A stretch of 44,608 bases of DNA. It comes from an uncultured Alphaproteobacteria bacterium (lineage in GTDB: Bacteria > Pseudomonadota > Alphaproteobacteria > HIMB59 > GCA-002718135). How positions within the stretch are numbered: the first letter of the stretch is position 1; every line of letters begins with the position of its first letter. Of this stretch, positions 8,551 through 13,988 are shown piece by piece. Both the position numbers and the translations under genes were made by a program. The stretch covers positions 1-44,608 of the forward strand of contig CACKSM010000007.1 in assembly GCA_902602885.1 (NCBI GenBank). Reading direction: 5' to 3'. A model generated the notes under the pieces. The model was not told the origin of the DNA. It did no database searches and saw nothing but the letters and a program-made list of their open reading frames with translations.

Positions 8551-8570
8551 CTTCTAGAAAGTGAGAAGTT

Positions 8571-9569
8571 ATGGCGTACATACAACGACGTAAAAGACAT
8601 AAAGGTTGGACGTATACTGTTCACGTTAAACGCAAAGGTTTTAAAACTATGGTTAGAACTTTTGATATCAGATCCCAGGCTCAAAAGTGGGCAAGAGGGG
8701 TCGAACGTAAACTAGATATAGGCGATTACTCAGATTATACGGAGGCGAGTAAGTTAACTTTAAGAGATTTACTCAATCGATATAAAACTGAAAACAAGCA
8801 TAAGCGTAAAAAAGATTGGAAGGGCGAGGAATATAAGATCAATTATATCCTTAAAGATACAATCGCTGATACGAATTGTTTGAGATTATCTACTAAACAC
8901 TTAATCGAGTTTAGAGAAAGAAGATTAATGACAGTTAGTGGGTCTACTTTTAATAAAGACCTATCTTTCATTTCTACTATTATCCAAACAGCGATTAATG
9001 ATTGGGGAATATATTTTCCTAGTAATCCTTGTAGAGCTATTAAGCGCGAAAAAGAAAATGATCCAAGAGATCGAGTGTTAGAACCAAGCGAACAAAAGGA
9101 ATTATTAGAAGCCTGTGCTTTAGTTAATAACCCTTACCTTAAACCTATGGTTCAGTTCTCGATTGAAACAGCTGTAAGAAGATCGGAACTATTAGGAATA
9201 CGATATAAAAATATTAACTTCACTAATAGAACCTTGCTTTTAACCAACACTAAGAACGGCAAGGACAGGACTATTCCGTTAAGCGAAAAAGCTTTCTTAA
9301 TCTTGCAATCACAACCAAGACAGTTTGACGGAAAAGTTTTTCCTATGACTAATAATCAAGTGAAACATTTTTGGGACGAAGCTTTACAGAAAACAAACAT
9401 AAAAGGTTTTAGGTGGCACGATCTAAGGCGTCATGCGTGTACTCTTATGTTCGAGAAAGGCTTATCAGTTCCAGAAGTACAACTTTGTTCTGGACATCTC
9501 GATCCAAAGATACTTTTAAAAACTTATACGAAGCTTGATCCAAAGAAGCTCGTTGCAAAATTAGGTTAG
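8571..9569 (+). CDS. int: tyrosine recombinase / phage-type integrase
   Basis: The 332-aa protein has an N-terminal beta-rich arm-binding region (MAYIQRRKRHKGWTYTVHVKRKG), a SAM-like core-binding domain around residues 60-160 and a C-terminal catalytic domain. The catalytic set is visible: Arg in TAVRRSELLG, Lys in NTKNGKDRTIPL, HDLRRH (HxxR), LCSGH (second His) and KTY (nucleophile Tyr, about residue 318). It would catalyse strand exchange between attP and the tRNA-Leu attB. It starts 80 bases after the tRNA in the same direction; GAGAAG upstream of the ATG is a fair ribosome site. The overlapping ORF at 8458-8715 is a shadow. Confidence 0.95.
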   Translation: MAYIQRRKRHKGWTYTVHVKRKGFKTMVRTFDIRSQAQKWARGVERKLDIGDYSDYTEASKLTLRDLLNRYKTENKHKRKKDWKGEEYKINYILKDTIADTNCLRLSTKHLIEFRERRLMTVSGSTFNKDLSFISTIIQTAINDWGIYFPSNPCRAIKREKENDPRDRVLEPSEQKELLEACALVNNPYLKPMVQFSIETAVRRSELLGIRYKNINFTNRTLLLTNTKNGKDRTIPLSEKAFLILQSQPRQFDGKVFPMTNNQVKHFWDEALQKTNIKGFRWHDLRRHACTLMFEKGLSVPEVQLCSGHLDPKILLKTYTKLDPKKLVAKLG

Positions 9570-9577
9570 GAGGAAAT

Positions 9578-9676
9578 ATGGTAGGATTTATTTTTTGGTT
9601 AGCCTTGTTACCAATTAAGCTTTGGATTGCTTATCACGTAATAATTTTTATTTATTCTGTTTGGCTTGGCTTATAA
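9578..9676 (+). CDS. very small hydrophobic protein (32 aa)
   Basis: This is too short for the ORF track. An AGGAGG ribosome site sits 5 bases before an ATG that opens MVGFIFWLALLPIKLWIAYHVIIFIYSVWLGL and stops at TAA. The whole product is one or two hydrophobic stretches with a lone KL in the middle, so it would sit in the inner membrane. It starts 8 bases after the integrase stop and ends directly before a hairpin-plus-T-run, so the integrase and this gene form one transcription unit. Function is unknown; small membrane proteins in phages can be holin-like or modulators, but nothing here proves either. Confidence 0.5.
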   Translation: MVGFIFWLALLPIKLWIAYHVIIFIYSVWLGL

Positions 9677-9735
9677 CTAGCGTATAGGCCGATTGGGTTA
9701 GTGGTAAGGCCTATCACTAGCCCTTTTTATTTTTA
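9677..9735 (+). terminator. intrinsic terminator after the integrase unit
   Basis: CTAGCGTATAGGCC pairs imperfectly with GGCCTATCACTAG across a 17-base loop, followed by CCC and a T-rich run (TTTTTATTTTTAT). It closes the integrase and small membrane gene unit and separates it from the convergent gene at 9742. Confidence 0.6.
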
Positions 9736-9741
9736 TCACAA

Positions 9742-10446
9742 TTATATTTTGAATACTGTTTCAAGTGCAACAAAAGATCTGTCATAAATTTTTTCGTTAA
9801 AATCTTCTTCTGTTTTTTCATCCCAAATATCATAATCACCAAGATACCTAGTTCTTATATCGCCAATCATTTGTTGATAATCAGCTTTATAAAAACCTGA
9901 AGGTAAAGTTCTTTCAAGATTAATTTTCTCTTCTAAATCTTCACCTCCAATTCGAAGCTCAAAGTCAATAGCTGTAAAGAATTTAGGATTATATTCTTTA
10001 GCAAATTCACGAGGCGAGAAAACATCTTTTAATTTAGTATATTTTTTGAGCTCATTTTCTCTTAAGTATCTGTGTTTGAGTATAGTTTTATCCATATCAT
10101 CAAGTCTATTTAACCAGTGTTTAGTAAAAGAAAATTGAATTAATTTATTATTATATGAATAAGATTTTATGATTGCTTCTGTTGCCGTTTCTTTTTTTCC
10201 TCCAGGGCCATCTAGTTGTAAATAATTAAATTTATTCCATATTTTATTTGTAGTACTGTTATAGCGCTCTATTACTTCTCTTTTAGCGTCCTCTAGTTTG
10301 AATTCATTGTATTTGACTTTCACATCGACAAAAAAATTTTCTATCACTAATAATTCATTATTTGAAAAGTTTCTTTTCTCTCTAGGGTAAGATTCATCTA
10401 TACCCAAATTATCAAATGACTTTTCTAAAAAACTTTTGATACTCAT
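9742..10446 (-). CDS. hypothetical protein, element accessory gene
   Basis: I do not recognise this 234-aa protein. It is soluble, highly charged and rich in Glu, Lys and aromatic residues. It has no signal peptide and no membrane segment. Notable stretches are YLQLDGPGGKKETATEAIIKSY, FTKHWLNRLDDMDKTILKHRYLRENE and a C-terminal acidic part ending in VALETVFKI. The start MSIKSFLEKSFDNLG is used here. An upstream ATG 43 bases away opens only a six-codon peptide inside a sequence that is duplicated before the 10539-11384 gene. Lying on the reverse strand behind the integrase, in a zone where satellites often keep accessory genes, it is a candidate cargo or anti-phage gene; that is inference. Confidence 0.65.
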   Translation of the reverse strand: MSIKSFLEKSFDNLGIDESYPREKRNFSNNELLVIENFFVDVKVKYNEFKLEDAKREVIERYNSTTNKIWNKFNYLQLDGPGGKKETATEAIIKSYSYNNKLIQFSFTKHWLNRLDDMDKTILKHRYLRENELKKYTKLKDVFSPREFAKEYNPKFFTAIDFELRIGGEDLEEKINLERTLPSGFYKADYQQMIGDIRTRYLGDYDIWDEKTEEDFNEKIYDRSFVALETVFKI

Positions 10447-10469
10447 TGATTTAATTATACTTTTAGTTT

Positions 10470-10508
10470 TTTCATCACGATTATCTTACCATCAACTAAG
10501 GAGATTTA
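10470..10508 (-). repeat. duplicated 5' leader, copy A (before the 234-aa gene)
   Basis: Read on the reverse strand, AATCTCCTTAGTTGATGG continues to TAAGATAATCGTGATGAA. Copy B before the 281-aa gene has AATCTCCTTGGTTGGTGG and TAGGGTAATACTGATGAA. About 34 aligned bases differ mostly by A/G changes. In copy B the shared ATG is the gene start; in copy A it opens MKKLKV and then stops, and the real gene starts 43 bases after it. Confidence 0.6.
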
Positions 10509-10512
10509 AAAG

Positions 10513-10536
10513 AAGGCTCCATTAATTTGGGGCCTT
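10513..10536 (-). terminator. terminator hairpin after the 281-aa gene
   Basis: AAGGCTCC pairs with GGGGCCTT (one G-T) around the 8-base loop ATTAATTT, just past the TAA of the reverse-strand gene ending at 10539. On the reverse strand it is followed by CTTTTAAA. The forward strand also shows six T residues, so it may work in both directions. It implies that the next reverse-strand gene (9742-10446) has its own promoter or depends on read-through. Confidence 0.55.
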
Positions 10537-10538
10537 TT

Positions 10539-11384
10539 TTAATCACTTCTGTTTAGAATTATATCAATAAAATTAAGATAAATTCCTGTTCCACAAAACT
10601 CCCAAAATCTCTCATCATAGTCTTTATACATCTCTTTTATTTTTATATTTTCTTTAACCATTTGACGACAAAGATCGTAGGTTATTCTTTCATTAAAATC
10701 CAAACTGGAGTCTGAAGGGATATCATTTAAAGCCTTGGTAATTTTGTTTTTAAATTCTTCATTGGTTATTTGTGACTCATTCCATTCTCTAATAATAGAC
10801 AACTTTTTTAATCTTGTTTCTTCGAAAATTTTCTCACATTCTTTGCGAGTTCCATTACTTGAAAATTGAGAAGATATTGAACAATCAACCTCACTTTCTT
10901 TATTTCCTATTCTTGAATTTTCGCACCATTCTTTACTTTTTCGCATTAAGCCATTTTCTTCATGGTGTTTTTTGAAATTATCTAGGTTACCATTACATAG
11001 CTCAGCATATTCACTATATAACTTTGCAACATGTTCTCTATCTTCTTTTTTCGTTATCTTATCTATATCTTTTAGGTGTTTTCTATAAGGATTTAAGTCA
11101 ATACACAGATCTCTAATTGTATATTCATCATTGCAAGCATAGTGATCGTATCTTTTTTCAAGATAAACTAAATTTTCTTCTCTTATTTTTTCAACAATAT
11201 TTATTTCTTCCTCATCACTTCTAGTTACCAAGTTCTCAACAACACTTGTACTAGTATCATAAATTTTTTCAGCTGCTTGAGAAGCTTCTTTACCTAAGTT
11301 GAGTAAACTTTCTCCAGAATAAATTAACAATAAGATAAGAAATATTAATATACCGATTACCAGACCAACAATTTCTTTCTTCAT
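10539..11384 (-). CDS. hypothetical membrane-anchored, cysteine-rich protein, element accessory gene
   Basis: The ORF track begins at a TTG, but the ninth residue is an ATG giving MKKEIVGLVIGILIFLILLLIY, an N-terminal anchor, so I use 11384. After one transmembrane helix (about residues 5-23) comes a long, charged and mostly helical domain. It contains about nine cysteines, for example YACNDEY, RDLCIDL, ELCNGN, EWCEN, VDCSIS, RKECEKIF, YDLCRQ and EFCGTG. Such a cysteine count in a domain behind an N-terminal anchor suggests it faces the periplasm with disulfides. I recognise no family. It shares a duplicated leader with the gene at 9742-10446 and diverges from the ribbon-helix-helix gene. Confidence 0.65.
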   Translation of the reverse strand: MKKEIVGLVIGILIFLILLLIYSGESLLNLGKEASQAAEKIYDTSTSVVENLVTRSDEEEINIVEKIREENLVYLEKRYDHYACNDEYTIRDLCIDLNPYRKHLKDIDKITKKEDREHVAKLYSEYAELCNGNLDNFKKHHEENGLMRKSKEWCENSRIGNKESEVDCSISSQFSSNGTRKECEKIFEETRLKKLSIIREWNESQITNEEFKNKITKALNDIPSDSSLDFNERITYDLCRQMVKENIKIKEMYKDYDERFWEFCGTGIYLNFIDIILNRSD

Positions 11385-11417
11385 CAGTATTACCCTACCA
11401 CCAACCAAGGAGATTGT
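11379..11417 (-). repeat. duplicated 5' leader, copy B (before the 281-aa gene)
   Basis: This is the partner of 10470-10508. On the reverse strand it runs AATCTCCTTGGTTGGTGG then TAGGGTAATACTGATGAA, with the final ATG being the chosen start of the membrane-anchored gene. The conserved block spans probable leader and ribosome site, so both genes may be controlled in the same way. Confidence 0.6.
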
Positions 11418-11432
11418 TAAGGGTTCTAGTCA

Positions 11433-11453
11433 TAGTAACTAATATTTACTATA
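11433..11453. promoter_or_regulatory. inverted repeat, candidate operator in divergent spacer
   Basis: ATAGTAA and TTACTAT are exact 7-base arms with a 7-base spacer (CTAATAT). The site sits between the start of the reverse-strand membrane-anchored gene and the forward ribbon-helix-helix gene. A small DNA-binding protein encoded next to a dyad often regulates itself and its divergent neighbour. This is inference from position and symmetry. Confidence 0.45.
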
Positions 11454-11499
11454 AATAATTGTGTTTATTATCAGATACCTGGTGCTAATTTTCTGTGTA

Positions 11500-11676
11500 A
11501 TGACAGCAATGCTCATGCAAACAAAGCAAAAGATAAAACAGAATAAAGTTTTAATGACTATATGTTTAGATAAAGAATTACTTAAACAATTTAAAAAAGT
11601 TGCACAAAAAGATTTGCGTAAATACTCAAATATCGTGGAAGGTAGTATTCGTAGATATGTGCAGAGTAAGATTTAA
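11500..11676 (+). CDS. ribbon-helix-helix (CopG/Arc-type) DNA-binding protein
   Basis: The track starts at a GTG (11461) with a hydrophobic lead MFIIRYLVLIFCVM that does not suit a small regulator. ATGs at 11500, 11509 and 11515 give 50-60 aa proteins, and no start has a clear ribosome site. The core KVLMTICLDKELLKQFKKVAQKDLRKYSNIVEGSIRRYVQ has the RHH pattern: a short beta strand, then two helices. It probably represses a promoter in the element, perhaps through the dyad just upstream, or acts as the antitoxin half of a pair, though no toxin gene adjoins it on the same strand. Confidence 0.6.
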   Translation: MTAMLMQTKQKIKQNKVLMTICLDKELLKQFKKVAQKDLRKYSNIVEGSIRRYVQSKI

Positions 11677-11677
11677 A

Positions 11678-11702
11678 TGGTGGCATCTATTAGATCCCAC
11701 CA
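11678..11702. terminator. weak hairpin between convergent genes
   Basis: TGGTGG and CCACCA form a six-base stem right after the RHH stop codon. No T-run follows directly on either strand, although T-rich sequence occurs 30 bases on. It may end the RHH transcript; support is modest. Confidence 0.3.
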
Positions 11703-11739
11703 ATAGGAATTAATTTACTTTATTATTTTTTTTGAATTT

Positions 11740-12117
11740 TTAAAGAGTAATTACTTGATCTGGTGGATTTGATCCAAGAGCAGTGTATAATTGTGGAAAA
11801 CATCCTGCTACCACACCATCAACTAAACCTTTTGCTTTAACATCTCCACTTCCGCATTGTTCTAAAGTTCCATCAGCAAAACCTCTTCTTACAGCACACT
11901 GGTCACATACCATTAATAGCATTTTTTTTTCATTAGCAATTTTTGATAATCTCTCACCAACAGGATCTCCTTTTTTTAGACAAAAAATGTTATCGTCAAA
12001 AAAAAACATCCCAGCAACATCTACTACGTGGGAGTTTTGTTCCAGTTGTGGCAATATCATTGTAGCAAGTTGAAAAGTGCTTGCCATATTATTTCTAAAT
12101 ACATACGCGACTTTCAT
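11740..12117 (-). CDS. DsrE-like family protein (SaoD-like), element cargo
   Basis: The 125-aa protein has the compact alpha/beta fold pattern of DsrE/DsrF proteins: MKVAYVFRNNM at the start, GMFFFDDNIFCLKKGDPVGERLSKIA, then LLMVCDQCAVRRG and a C-terminal GVVAGCFPQLYTALG. Five cysteines lie near residues 46, 71, 74, 88 and 106; Cys71/Cys74 form a CxxC. DsrE-type proteins carry or transfer sulfur as persulfides in the cytoplasm, and this version resembles those named SaoD. An AAGGAGAT ribosome site precedes the ATG. It sits inside the mobile element under its own promoter with a perfect palindrome, so it is cargo whose expression is likely switched. The exact sulfur partner is unknown. Confidence 0.78.
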   Translation of the reverse strand: MKVAYVFRNNMASTFQLATMILPQLEQNSHVVDVAGMFFFDDNIFCLKKGDPVGERLSKIANEKKMLLMVCDQCAVRRGFADGTLEQCGSGDVKAKGLVDGVVAGCFPQLYTALGSNPPDQVITL

Positions 12118-12140
12118 ATTATCTCCTTATTTTATATTAA

Positions 12141-12162
12141 TTGTTATGTTATAACATAACAA
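12141..12162. promoter_or_regulatory. 22-bp perfect palindrome, operator of the DsrE-like gene
   Basis: TTGTTATGTTA is followed at once by its exact reverse complement, giving 22 symmetrical bases with no spacer. It lies 24-45 bases upstream of the DsrE-like start codon and covers the predicted -10 box. A dimeric repressor bound here would block RNA polymerase. No obvious cognate regulator gene of the ArsR or MarR type is next to it. Confidence 0.65.
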
Positions 12163-12184
12163 CATCATACAATATTAAAGTCAA
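12156..12184 (-). promoter_or_regulatory. predicted sigma-70 type promoter of the DsrE-like gene
   Basis: On the reverse strand TTGACT is followed 17 bases later by TGTTAT, a 4-of-6 match to TATAAT, inside the palindrome. Transcription would begin within or just after the palindrome and run into the DsrE-like gene. Confidence 0.5.
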
Positions 12185-12729
12185 TATAAAATTGCTTTAA
12201 ATTAGAGGGTTTTCTCAATGAGGTTTTCAGTGAATGTTCAATGAAGTTTGAATTGAAAATAAGAGACACAGAGAAGTCTTAAATACGAAATACTTCTGGT
12301 TGCGTTTATTGATGACCTTCTTCGTCTTCTTGCTATACGATTAGCATAGCAAGTATTGGAAACACAAGTGAAAATATGTTGAAAAAACGATACATGAAAA
12401 ATTATCAAAACGATCATGTTGTTCAACTTCAAGAAAAACTATTTAAAAGAAGTTAAAAGTTAAATAATCACTATCAACAAATAAGGTTTGTATATTCTTG
12501 CAAATTCATTACTTTTTTAATTACACACCCATCACAGCTATAATTGCAATTTCTCAGAATAATCATCTGCACAAACATACGTTAATATTCTCACAATTTA
12601 TTTATTTTGGTGTGTTACGTGTGAAGCAGGCAGAAAAAAAAGAAAAATAGACATGTTAGGGAGTGTGATTGCCTGTGTTGGCCTGTGTCAGTCATTGTGT
12701 CATGCACCTGTTTTAATTATTAATGTCTC
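12185..12729 (+). other. 545-base stretch without a convincing gene; hairpins and TGTG repeats
   Basis: The only tracked ORF (12238-12432, reverse) is Arg/Cys-rich and not protein-like. A weak forward ORF of 26 codons (12376-12456, MLKKRYMKNYQNDHVVQ) has no good ribosome site. Structure is present: CTTGCTAT/ATAGCAAG with a 9-base loop at 12329-12353, and AGAAGT/ACTTCT just before it. From 12611 on there are TGTG repeats with near 10-base phasing leading to the gene at 12730. It probably holds control sites, possibly a small RNA or an origin. Confidence 0.4.
12611..12699 (+). repeat. phased TGTG / GCCTGTGT repeats, iteron- or operator-like
   Basis: TGTG starts at 12611, 12620, 12664, 12674, 12684 and 12696. 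The last four are spaced 10, 10 and 12 bases, so they fall on nearly one face of the helix. Two of them form an exact 10-base period repeat, GCCTGTGTTG GCCTGTGTCA. A further GCCTGTGA lies at 13236 just past the next gene. Candidate binding sites for the protein encoded at 12730 or for a replication initiator. Confidence 0.45.
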
Positions 12730-13224
12730 ATGCCTACATTAATAAAACCGGGAGTGCTGGCAAAAGCATTAAATGTTACCACCAACGCATTGAGGAAACG
12801 CAGAATAAGGGACAGTGATCCATATGACTTTGTAATTGACTCTAGTACAGGAAGAGCAAATTATATTTTGGAAGAACTGCCTGAGAGTGTCCGTACAAAC
12901 GTGGAAAAGATCACGAAAAGAGGGACAAACAGATCACATGAGCAGGCGATGAAAGAGGATTGGAAATATGCAAATACATTAGGCAAGGCAAATGCCAGGC
13001 GTATAAAAATTCATGAAGATGAGGTAGCTGAAAAAGCTAAATTACAAAAAGAAAAAGAAGAAAGACATGCTCTCATGCAGAAAGCGAGACGGGATCCGCG
13101 GCGCGTGGAAAGAGATTATTGCTACTGGACTAATGCTCATGAGGTCAGCAATTATTGGGACAGTATTGAAGATTATGAACGTTACAAAAATAAAAAGAAT
13201 AAGAAATTTACCGGTTATTATTAA
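12730..13224 (+). CDS. putative DNA-binding protein with Mu-type/MerR-like N-terminal helix-turn-helix
   Basis: The 164-aa protein opens IKPGVLAKALNVTTNALRKRRIRD, a helix-turn-helix that resembles the N-terminal winged domain of Mu-type transposases and excisionase-like regulators. ANYILEELPESVR then matches the short wing-to-helix segment of that domain. Residues 75-125 are strongly charged and likely coiled coil (EVAEKAKLQKEKEERHALMQKARRD). The C terminus is aromatic and acidic (NYWDSIEDYERYKNKKN). There is no transposase catalytic domain, so it probably works as a regulator. Phased TGTG repeats upstream and a GCCTGTGA/TGTGATAATCACA site downstream are natural candidates for its binding sites. 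Confidence 0.6.
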   Translation: MPTLIKPGVLAKALNVTTNALRKRRIRDSDPYDFVIDSSTGRANYILEELPESVRTNVEKITKRGTNRSHEQAMKEDWKYANTLGKANARRIKIHEDEVAEKAKLQKEKEERHALMQKARRDPRRVERDYCYWTNAHEVSNYWDSIEDYERYKNKKNKKFTGYY

Positions 13225-13238
13225 TCGGTGTGTGAGCC

Positions 13239-13251
13239 TGTGATAATCACA
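13239..13251. promoter_or_regulatory. TGTGAT-A-ATCACA inverted repeat
   Basis: Two exact 6-base arms around one base, 15 bases after the stop of the gene at 12730 and before the structured leader. Its left half overlaps a GCCTGTGA copy of the upstream repeat. It is too closely spaced for a CRP site (TGTGA-N3-TCACA rather than N6), so an element-encoded regulator is more likely. Confidence 0.4.
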
Positions 13252-13296
13252 TCATAGCTATCCATTTTATTTGCAACACATATCAAATTTTTATAT

Positions 13297-13369
13297 AAAG
13301 GAGGTCACGCTGTACATTAAGAAAAGAGCTTTTTGCCAATCGGTTGCAGGTCAGGTTTCACTAAGTTAA
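13297..13369 (+). other. strong ribosome site followed by a possible CTG-started leader peptide
   Basis: AAAGGAGGT is an almost perfect anti-16S match. No ATG, GTG or TTG follows at proper spacing. A CTG 4 bases later would give MYIKKRAFCQSVAGQVSLS and stop inside the first hairpin of the structured region. This could be a leader peptide or a remnant of a lost gene start; confidence is low. Confidence 0.3.
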
Positions 13370-13485
13370 GGCCTTTAGTGGAGTTAGAAAGGAGTCGACC
13401 CGTACTCAACACAAAAGGGGTGGCTTTAGCAGGTATGTTAAAGTTTCAGATGCGAGTGTCCTTGTCGGAAAAATCATTTTACAGA
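13333..13485 (+). ncRNA. structured, GC-richer leader or small RNA candidate
   Basis: About 44% G+C over the first 150 bases by hand count, which stands out from the AT-rich surroundings. Consecutive hairpins can be drawn: TTCACTAA/TTAGTGGA (with one G-T), GAGT/ACTC, and GGCTTTA/TAAAGTT (with G-T pairs). The region is also open in one frame from a TTG, but that 51-residue extension is not needed for the helix-turn-helix domain that follows. It is either a regulatory leader, a small RNA, or a protein extension. Confidence 0.35.
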
Positions 13486-13704
13486 ATGAAATTTATGCAC
13501 GACATTGATACTATGTACTTAACTAAAAAAGATTTAGCTAAATCCTTAAATGTTAGTCTATCTACTATTGATAGAAGATTAAAAGAATTACCTCATTACA
13601 AGTGGGGTAATAAACCACAAAGTCGTGTTGTGTTTGTTGCTAGGGAGGTAAGAGATTATTTCGACAGTAACTATTCTGTAAATAAAAAAAGGGAGAGTCA
13701 GTAA
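13486..13704 (+). CDS. AlpA/excisionase-type helix-turn-helix protein
   Basis: The ORF track begins at TTG 13333, but recognisable protein starts near MKFMHDIDTMYLTKKDLAKSLNVSLSTIDRRLKELPHYKWG, so I use the ATG at 13486 (13495 and 13513 are alternatives; none has a clear ribosome site). Residues 12-40 form a helix-turn-helix of the excisionase/AlpA (HTH_17) type, with RVVFVAREVRDYFDSN as the following strand and helix. Such 60-75 aa proteins control excision or the integrase promoter in phages and satellites. An intrinsic terminator overlaps its stop codon, separating it from the replication genes. Confidence 0.65.
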   Translation: MKFMHDIDTMYLTKKDLAKSLNVSLSTIDRRLKELPHYKWGNKPQSRVVFVAREVRDYFDSNYSVNKKRESQ

Positions 13705-13720
13705 AATGATTCTCCCTTTT
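13687..13720 (+). terminator. intrinsic terminator/attenuator before the replication operon
   Basis: AAAAGGGAGA pairs exactly with TCTCCCTTTT (10 bases) around a 14-base loop that includes the TAA of the preceding gene. The T-run ends 20 bases before the primase zinc-finger start. Its place between regulator and replication genes would let anti-termination control replication. Confidence 0.65.
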
Positions 13721-13739
13721 ATAGTTTTAGGATACAACA

Positions 13740-13988
13740 ATGACTTATCAGAAAAGAAGAGACTTTAACAGTCTAAGATTACAAAACTACATAGACGTCT
13801 TACCCAAGACAAATAAATTTAAAAAGTTGCGGGAAGATTCATATTTAACAAACTGTCCATGCCATGATGATAACAATCCATCGTTAGCAATCTCACAAGG
13901 ACACAGTAGAGTAATATTTAAATGCTTTGCAGGTTGCAGTCAGCAAGAATTGCTGAATTATTTTTCTAACGAATTGAGGCAGTCATGA
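13740..13988 (+). CDS. primase-type zinc-finger protein (stand-alone CHC2-like domain)
   Basis: The 82-aa protein consists essentially of a zinc-binding domain: TNCPCHDDNNPSLAIS, then VIFKCFAGCSQQELLNYF. The CxCH...CxxGC arrangement followed by a short helix matches the N-terminal zinc finger of DnaG and phage primases, which recognises template DNA. In most primases it is fused to the catalytic part. Here it is a separate gene, with the TOPRIM-helicase two genes further on. It overlaps the next gene by 4 bases. Upstream AGGAT at good spacing supports this start. Confidence 0.75.
   Translation: MTYQKRRDFNSLRLQNYIDVLPKTNKFKKLREDSYLTNCPCHDDNNPSLAISQGHSRVIFKCFAGCSQQELLNYFSNELRQS

Noticed and set aside
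8580-8590. 11-mer ATACAACGACG shared by the integrase start and the right-end hairpin (17556-17566)
   Set aside because: Could be a binding site, but one 11-base match over 9.5 kb, inside a coding start, may be chance; not supported enough.
8458-8715. 85-aa ORF starting inside tRNA-Leu
   Set aside because: It begins in the tRNA and overlaps the integrase start in another frame; a shadow.
12238-12432. 64-aa reverse-strand ORF between the DsrE-like gene and the 12730 gene
   Set aside because: Composition (ARRRRRSS, YLRLLCVSYF) is not protein-like and it crosses hairpins; no ribosome site is seen.
13239-13251. CRP-like site
   Set aside because: The spacing between TGTGA and TCACA is 3 rather than 6 bases, so it is listed only as a generic dyad.
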